A stretch of 57,165 nt of DNA from Darksidea phi (Eukaryota > Ascomycota > Dothideomycetes > Pleosporales > Lentitheciaceae). The notes beneath the pieces are model-generated. The model had not been told where the DNA came from, did not search any database, and saw only the letters and a program-made list of their open reading frames with translations. Shown here in pieces: positions 52,601 to 57,165 of this stretch. Position 1 is the stretch's first letter, and every line of letters starts with the position of its first letter. The DNA lies in assembly GCA_030770425.1 (NCBI GenBank), contig JASJFT010000262.1, positions 1 through 57,165 of the forward strand, written 5' to 3'. Position numbers and translations under genes: made by a program.

Positions 52601-54237
52601 AGTTGCGCCCTCTGAGTAGGGTGCTCGAAACAAATAACGAGGACGTCGCCAGATTCCTTATTGAGCAGGGAGCTGAGTTGTCTCATCCAGACACACTTCG
52701 ACTCGCGGTGGAAGCTGGAATGGAAAGCATCGTTGAATTGATCTTGGACCGAGGATTCACCAGCAATGTTACTGCGGGTGGACTTTATACTCCCCTCAGC
52801 GGCGCTGCGAAACAAGGGAACGCAAGTATGGTGAAGCTACTATTAAACCGAGGCACCAACATCGATGCTGGTCCCAATGGTGGCCTCTCGATAGCATTGG
52901 CCTGCACGGCAGAGCACGGACATGTCGCCGCCGCGAAAGTCCTAATTGACTACGGAGCAGACGTCAATGTCAAACACATCATCGACCCGCCAATAGTTGC
53001 TGCAGTAAAGAAAGGCAAGAAGGAATATGTTAGCTTCCTGCTCGACCATGGTGCTAATGTCAACCTTGTCTCTGAGGGTACCCTTTATGTTACGGCTCTC
53101 TCTGAGGCAGTGGAGTCCGGCTTTCCAGATCTGTGCGAGTTACTCCTAAGCCGCGGCGCCGACCCGAATCTCTCCACATGGTTTAGTCTGCCCCTGATGC
53201 TCGCTTGCAATGGCTCACATCTTGAAATAGCAAAGATGTTACTCAAGCATGGAGCTGAGCCTAATGCGCGCACAGGCTTGAAAAACTCCTATGCCTTAGA
53301 AGTCGCAGTTCATGAAGGAAACAAGGAGTTGGTACAGCTGCTGTTGAACTTTGGAGCCGATCTCCATGCAAGAGGTGGAACGTACGGCAGTGTCCTACAT
53401 GCCGCGGTATCGAGCCCCAAGCCAGACATGGCTAGGGTCATGATTAATCACGGAGCGAAGGTGTTCGAAGACGATGAAAGGTATGGAGGATTGTTACACA
53501 CAGCAAAAAAAAGAGACTACGACCTTCTCATTGAACAAAGAGCGGACGTCAATGCATACGGTGGTAAGTATGGCAATGCCCTCCAGGCTGCCATTGCGAG
53601 AGACGTACGTTTTGAGAGCGGCCTCTCCTACGTGGATGATGAGGAAAGGACGGAGGCTGTTCAACATCTCCTGCAAGCCGGTGCAAACATCAACGCCATC
53701 GGCGGTATCTATCATACAGCATTGCAAGCTGCTGCACGGGTTGGAGATAGGAGTGTAGTAGCGCTGCTCCTCCGCTACGGAGCTGATATCAACCTCGAAG
53801 GGGGTCGATATGGATCGCCTCTCCAAGCAGCAGCATATCGAGGCCGTGAATCGGTAGTCGAGAGTCTCCTACAGGCCGGAGCTAACATCAACCAACAATG
53901 TGGCCGCTATCGTACCGCACTCCAAGCAGCATCATTTCGTGGTCACGAAGCAATTGTTAGGCTTCTACTGGCCCATGGAGCGGATGTGAATACCCAGGGG
54001 GGGAAATATAATAATGCACTGCGGGCAGCGAGACGGGAGATCGACAATGTGCACAAGACTGTCGTGGAAAAGATCTTGTTGGACAACGGTGCTGTTGACA
54101 GCTATGTCCCTCATCCACGCCCCATGTCAAACCCCTGGTCAGACTTCTTGGTAATGCAGAAGCATTTTTCCCTGAAGCATCGGGTGTCATATCCAAATCT
54201 GAGCGATAGTGATAGTGACAGCGATAGTCTAATCTAA
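49664..54237 (+). CDS. NACHT-ankyrin NOD-like receptor (STAND NTPase)
   Basis: Five exons, 49664-50082, 50136-50203, 50290-50491, 50567-51136 and 51204-54237, with introns of 53, 86, 75 and 67 nt, joining to 1430 aa. The N-terminus (MDPVSLAASIAGLGAFVAKV) is the fungal STAND N-terminal helical domain seen in many fungal NLRs, a possible cell-death or signalling module. The NACHT domain carries Walker A GIPGAGKS (about residue 220) and Walker B VVIDALDEC (about 322), both intact. A winged-helix-like region follows (LARRTLAWLALATEPLDVKAL). From about 650 to 1390 there are many ankyrin repeats; the last four are the most alike (ALQAA...LL..GA(D/N)IN). The tail is SDSDSDSD. Such proteins are thought to act in non-self recognition and heterokaryon incompatibility. 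The gene appears intact. Confidence 0.93.
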
Positions 54238-55674
54238 GGGTTTTTGCAGCACCAAAGAATATAACTTTTTCTTTAAGCAATATCTAGGCGATCCTAGCTA
54301 AAAACCCTGTAGCTGTAGTGATACTGAGTGAAGATTAGAGTGTGCATAGGTATATGATAAAGAGCGAAAGAGTGAGGATGCTTGCACAGAGGGTTCGTAG
54401 GCCTATTAGTGGGAAGGCCATTTTTTACGAGCCTTGCCTAGATAGACAGCGGTAGGGAAGAGTAGAGGAGGAGCGAAAGAAGGCTACAGATACAGGTTTG
54501 CGGGTTTCCTGGGCCAAGTAGGAGAAGGACCGTGGTACAAAGGGTGAAAAGGATGTCGGTTGCGCCACATCTTTGCGTATCGACGCAAGGGAGAAATTGA
54601 GAATGCAGATGGCGATTGCATGTCAATGCAGAAACCCGCTCCCATTGTATCGCGAGTTACTTCTACATCTACAAATCCCGTTTCCGACCCATTCGCCATA
54701 GCCCCTCGATTATTTTCCCTTCTATGATATTTGTTGAGGAGGTCGCTTCGACTTTACAAGGTGGTTGTTCTACACTAACGTCAAGAAGGCATTTGGGACT
54801 AACGGTTAGCTATTACCGACTTGCGGATTGACGTTTGACTTGGTCCGTTCCACCGGTTCGCCGACATGCATAATGCAGCTAAATGGACCAGTCACTTGGG
54901 CCGGCAGAAGCGCTATTTTTTTTTAATTTTCCGGTAAATCGGGCATTTAGGTTATTTTAGAAAAGACTTGCTAGCGATTTATGAGGCCGGTTGGATTTGC
55001 CGTGTTGAATTGCGACTATGGGTTCGTTGGGTGTACCATGGCATGGAACGGCGTGTTGTATGTGGGTTTGTACTACCGCGACCTTTATCCACCTCGCATT
55101 TGAGTAGTATTTAGCCAATTTCCTAAATATAACGTTTTGCGCTGATCGGTTGCGAAATGAATGCATGTATCAGTATTGACGCCCTTCCATTTCCTAACTA
55201 GGTACCGAGATGGGAAGGCAAGAACGCGGTTACACCAAGGAGTAGCTAATCAAATCCAGTGCCGACATCGCTTACCTCTACATTACAGGTGTTTCACAGC
55301 GCTCTAATATTGGAGGCTTTTCAACTCGCAGCTGAGAAGCTGGGGTAACATGGAGGTATTGCACATAGTGAAAGAATAGACCATCTTCCTGCTGCCACAG
55401 TAGCATTCTCTTACATAATAGAGAGGGCTGGAATCTAACATAAACAATACAGTGCCTCAATGACTAAATCTCGAAGTTCTAGCCTCAGCTATAAAATGTT
55501 TCGATTCTTTACACAATGTCTACAGCGAGGCTACACGTCCTTTGTCTTTTTAGTGGTCATTCTTCGCTTGGGGATGTTGTTCTCGAAATAATATACACAA
55601 TGCGGTGAGCACAATGCACAAGTCCCGTATATCTCGCTATTGTTTCCACTCATATATCTAACACAGTCAGTGAT
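54238..55674. other. Intergenic, nothing recognised
   Basis: About 1.4 kb between the NLR and the kinase, with only short frames. It holds the NLR 3' UTR and the kinase promoter. Confidence 0.4.
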
Positions 55675-56790
55675 ATGCGCGAAATCGTTCCAAGGACATC
55701 TAATCAAAAGACCAACGCGCTAAAGGGGAAAGTAGGCATAGCTGGAATAATGCCGCGCTCTCGGAGAGACTTTGACTGCCTCAAACGCCTCAAGGCTGGC
55801 GATAGGGGCTTCATGAACGCAGGCATCATCCTTGTGCGTACTTGGGAAGGCAAAAAAGCCATCGAGAAGCGCTTCGACGAATCCTTAATCTGGGAGGGGC
55901 ATCCCGGCCGCGAGATCAAGGCTTTGAGGCGCTGTCACAGCCTTTATATTACAAAATACTTGTACTCTGATCTCGATTGTCGCCGCTACGACTATGGGAG
56001 CTTGTTTATGGAGTTTTGCGAGCTGGGGTCTCTTGAGACTGTCATTGACAACTTTGCACGCGAGAACTTTGCACGCGAGTACTTTGCACGCAAGCACTTT
56101 GCACGCAAGCACTTTGCACGCAAGAACTTTGCACACGAGAAAATCTGGATCCAAGAGGGCTTTCTATGGCAGGTGCTCTGGAATACAAGTCTTGCATTAT
56201 GCTACCTGCAGTCCGGAGTTGACGCTGCCAGTAAAGCTCAGAGGGGGATTCTTATGAAAAAAGAGGACAAAAGGGACGGCTGGGAAGAGATTGTACACTG
56301 CGACATTAAGCCGGCGAATCTCTTTCTTAAAACGAGCAATGCCGGGGGAGATTACCCCACTGTCGTGTTAGGTGACTTCGGCTGCTGTATAATCGAGTCT
56401 CCCAAAAATAGAGGGCAGGTCCCACTGATGAAGGGCTACACAGCCGCCTTCGCCCCGCCCGAAAAGCCGCGCTACTCCGACGCATCTGATATATACAGCC
56501 TTGCGCTTTCGGTGCATTGTATGGCGTTATTATGGCAGCTTCCTTTCGAGGATAAAGAGCAGGTGCATCGAGAGCCGCTCGGTCGTGGCGGTCAGGCGCG
56601 CTATACTAGTAGGCTGGCAAATTTGCTGAGAAGGATGCTGAAGGAGAATTGGGAGGAAAGACCAGATGCACTATATTTACCCTATCTAGTCTGGAGGGAG
56701 AAACGTAATGCGGAAATAGAGTTAAGAGGGTATGAGAGCGCGAGGTATGAGAGGGCGATGAGGCCCCTACCTCAGTGGGCTTATAATTAA
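55675..56790 (+). CDS. NEK-like Ser/Thr protein kinase with pentapeptide insert
   Basis: Single exon of 371 aa. Kinase motifs in order: a poorly kept glycine loop (GDRGFMNAG), a probable catalytic Lys in KKAIEKRF, hinge LFMEFCELGSLETVI, catalytic loop HCDIKPANLF (Arg of HRD replaced by Cys, as in several fungal NEK-like kinases), DFGCC, and a P+1 region with AFAPPEKPRYSDASDIYSLALSV. The residues for phosphotransfer are present. Between helices D and E sits an insert of six pentapeptides (NFARE, NFARE, YFARK, HFARK, HFARK, NFAHE) coded by a 15-bp tandem repeat. An upstream exon is possible, because CACAG precedes the start closely. Intracellular; not linked to a known pathway. It lies 1.4 kb downstream of the NLR on the same strand. 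Confidence 0.82.
   Translation: MREIVPRTSNQKTNALKGKVGIAGIMPRSRRDFDCLKRLKAGDRGFMNAGIILVRTWEGKKAIEKRFDESLIWEGHPGREIKALRRCHSLYITKYLYSDLDCRRYDYGSLFMEFCELGSLETVIDNFARENFAREYFARKHFARKHFARKNFAHEKIWIQEGFLWQVLWNTSLALCYLQSGVDAASKAQRGILMKKEDKRDGWEEIVHCDIKPANLFLKTSNAGGDYPTVVLGDFGCCIIESPKNRGQVPLMKGYTAAFAPPEKPRYSDASDIYSLALSVHCMALLWQLPFEDKEQVHREPLGRGGQARYTSRLANLLRRMLKENWEERPDALYLPYLVWREKRNAEIELRGYESARYERAMRPLPQWAYN
56050..56139 (+). repeat. 15-bp coding minisatellite, six copies
   Basis: Six units around ACTTTGCACGCGAG/ACTTTGCACGCAAG, in frame, encoding the pentapeptide insert of the kinase. Confidence 0.95.
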
Positions 56791-57087
56791 TCAGCGGAGT
56801 CTTATCCGTTATCATAGTATACAGGGAATTTATAGTGAGTTCTTGCCTTGCAGTTTTTAATAAGCATTAGTCAGCTGTGTGATATGTCGTCTTTCTATCT
56901 GATACTTCAGTTTCTATACCTCGGGCACCCATCTGTTCTTGAGTATCCGAAGATAAACTCTTCCCATTTGTATGCTGCTCAGCTTTTGGTTTGCCTACGA
57001 TTCGACATATAGCTTGAGATAAACAGACGAGACAGAGGTTTGACATACGTAGCCTCTTTCACATATATGGTTTATATTCTAAGTTTA
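56791..57087. other. Intergenic, nothing recognised
   Basis: About 300 bp between the kinase stop and the tRNA-like sequence. Confidence 0.4.
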
Positions 57088-57165
57088 GGGAGGGATGGTC
57101 GAGTGGTGTGTGAGCACTCGTCCTGGAAGTCAACATCATCCTGCCAGTGAATTGACTGTGGGTTC
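57088..57165 (+). tRNA. tRNA-like sequence, cut by the window end (tRNA gene or SINE head)
   Basis: A perfect Pol III A box (TGGTCGAGTGG, 57096-57106) is followed 54 bases later by GGTTC (57161-57165), the start of a B box, where the window stops. Between them a long hairpin (AGTCAA...TTGACT) could be a class II variable arm or an intron. The D-arm pattern resembles tRNA-Ser/Leu, but I cannot place a standard anticodon stem, so a pseudo-tRNA or tRNA-derived SINE is as likely. The 3' part is outside the window. Confidence 0.4.

Overview
This window comes from a filamentous ascomycete, most likely a Dothideomycete. The signs are short introns (about 47-90 nt) with GT..AG ends and CTAAY/CTGAC-type branch points, long intergenic regions, and AT-rich blocks whose TA-rich, stop-riddled make-up fits repeat-induced point mutation (RIP). 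The gene set is typically fungal: an LysM/GH18 chitinase, a NACHT-ankyrin NLR, MCM5, VPS54, an Nrp1-like RNA-binding protein, a 2EXR-like protein and a GT25. Nothing in the sequence fixes the genus.

Layout. 1-3.0 kb is a RIP-decayed Ty1/Copia retrotransposon read on the minus strand. 3.8-11.4 kb is an accessory-looking block: a secreted protein of unknown function, an unknown 610-aa protein and a large killer-toxin-type chitinase. 12.9-18.9 kb is core: MCM5 and VPS54 diverge from a 365-bp promoter that holds an ACGCGT (MCB-type) box. 18.9-23.4 kb is gene-poor, with two unknown proteins. 31.6-46 kb is again mostly core or metabolic: ribokinase, an ML-domain secreted protein, GT25, NRP1-like, an F-box/LRR-like protein, an unknown 219-aa protein and a glutathione S-transferase. 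46.6-57 kb holds a 2EXR-like protein, a frame-broken relic, a five-exon NLR, a NEK-like kinase with a pentapeptide minisatellite, and a tRNA-like element cut off by the window end.

The main discovery is at 23671-31463. This 7.8-kb segment is bounded by 46-bp terminal inverted repeats and flanked by an exact 9-bp direct repeat (TTGAAAACT at 23662-23670 and 31464-31472). That is the structure of a cut-and-paste DNA transposon; the 9-bp duplication points to the Mutator-like superfamily. No transposase is readable. Instead the element carries a cargo of predicted secreted proteins: a small cysteine-containing protein, a large modular protein with six 22-aa cysteine repeats and possible Kex2 sites, a shorter relative of that protein's C-terminal part, and a protein kinase with an N-terminal signal peptide. 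Strongly AT-rich, RIP-like blocks lie just inside both ends. The element sits between an unknown gene and ribokinase, its right end only about 115 bp from the ribokinase start codon. I read it as a non-autonomous, gene-carrying transposon that may move a set of secreted effector-like genes. The boundaries are seen directly; the superfamily, the mobility and the effector role are inference.

Exon structures were derived by eye from splice consensus and frame continuity. Every multi-exon gene given here joins to a whole number of codons.
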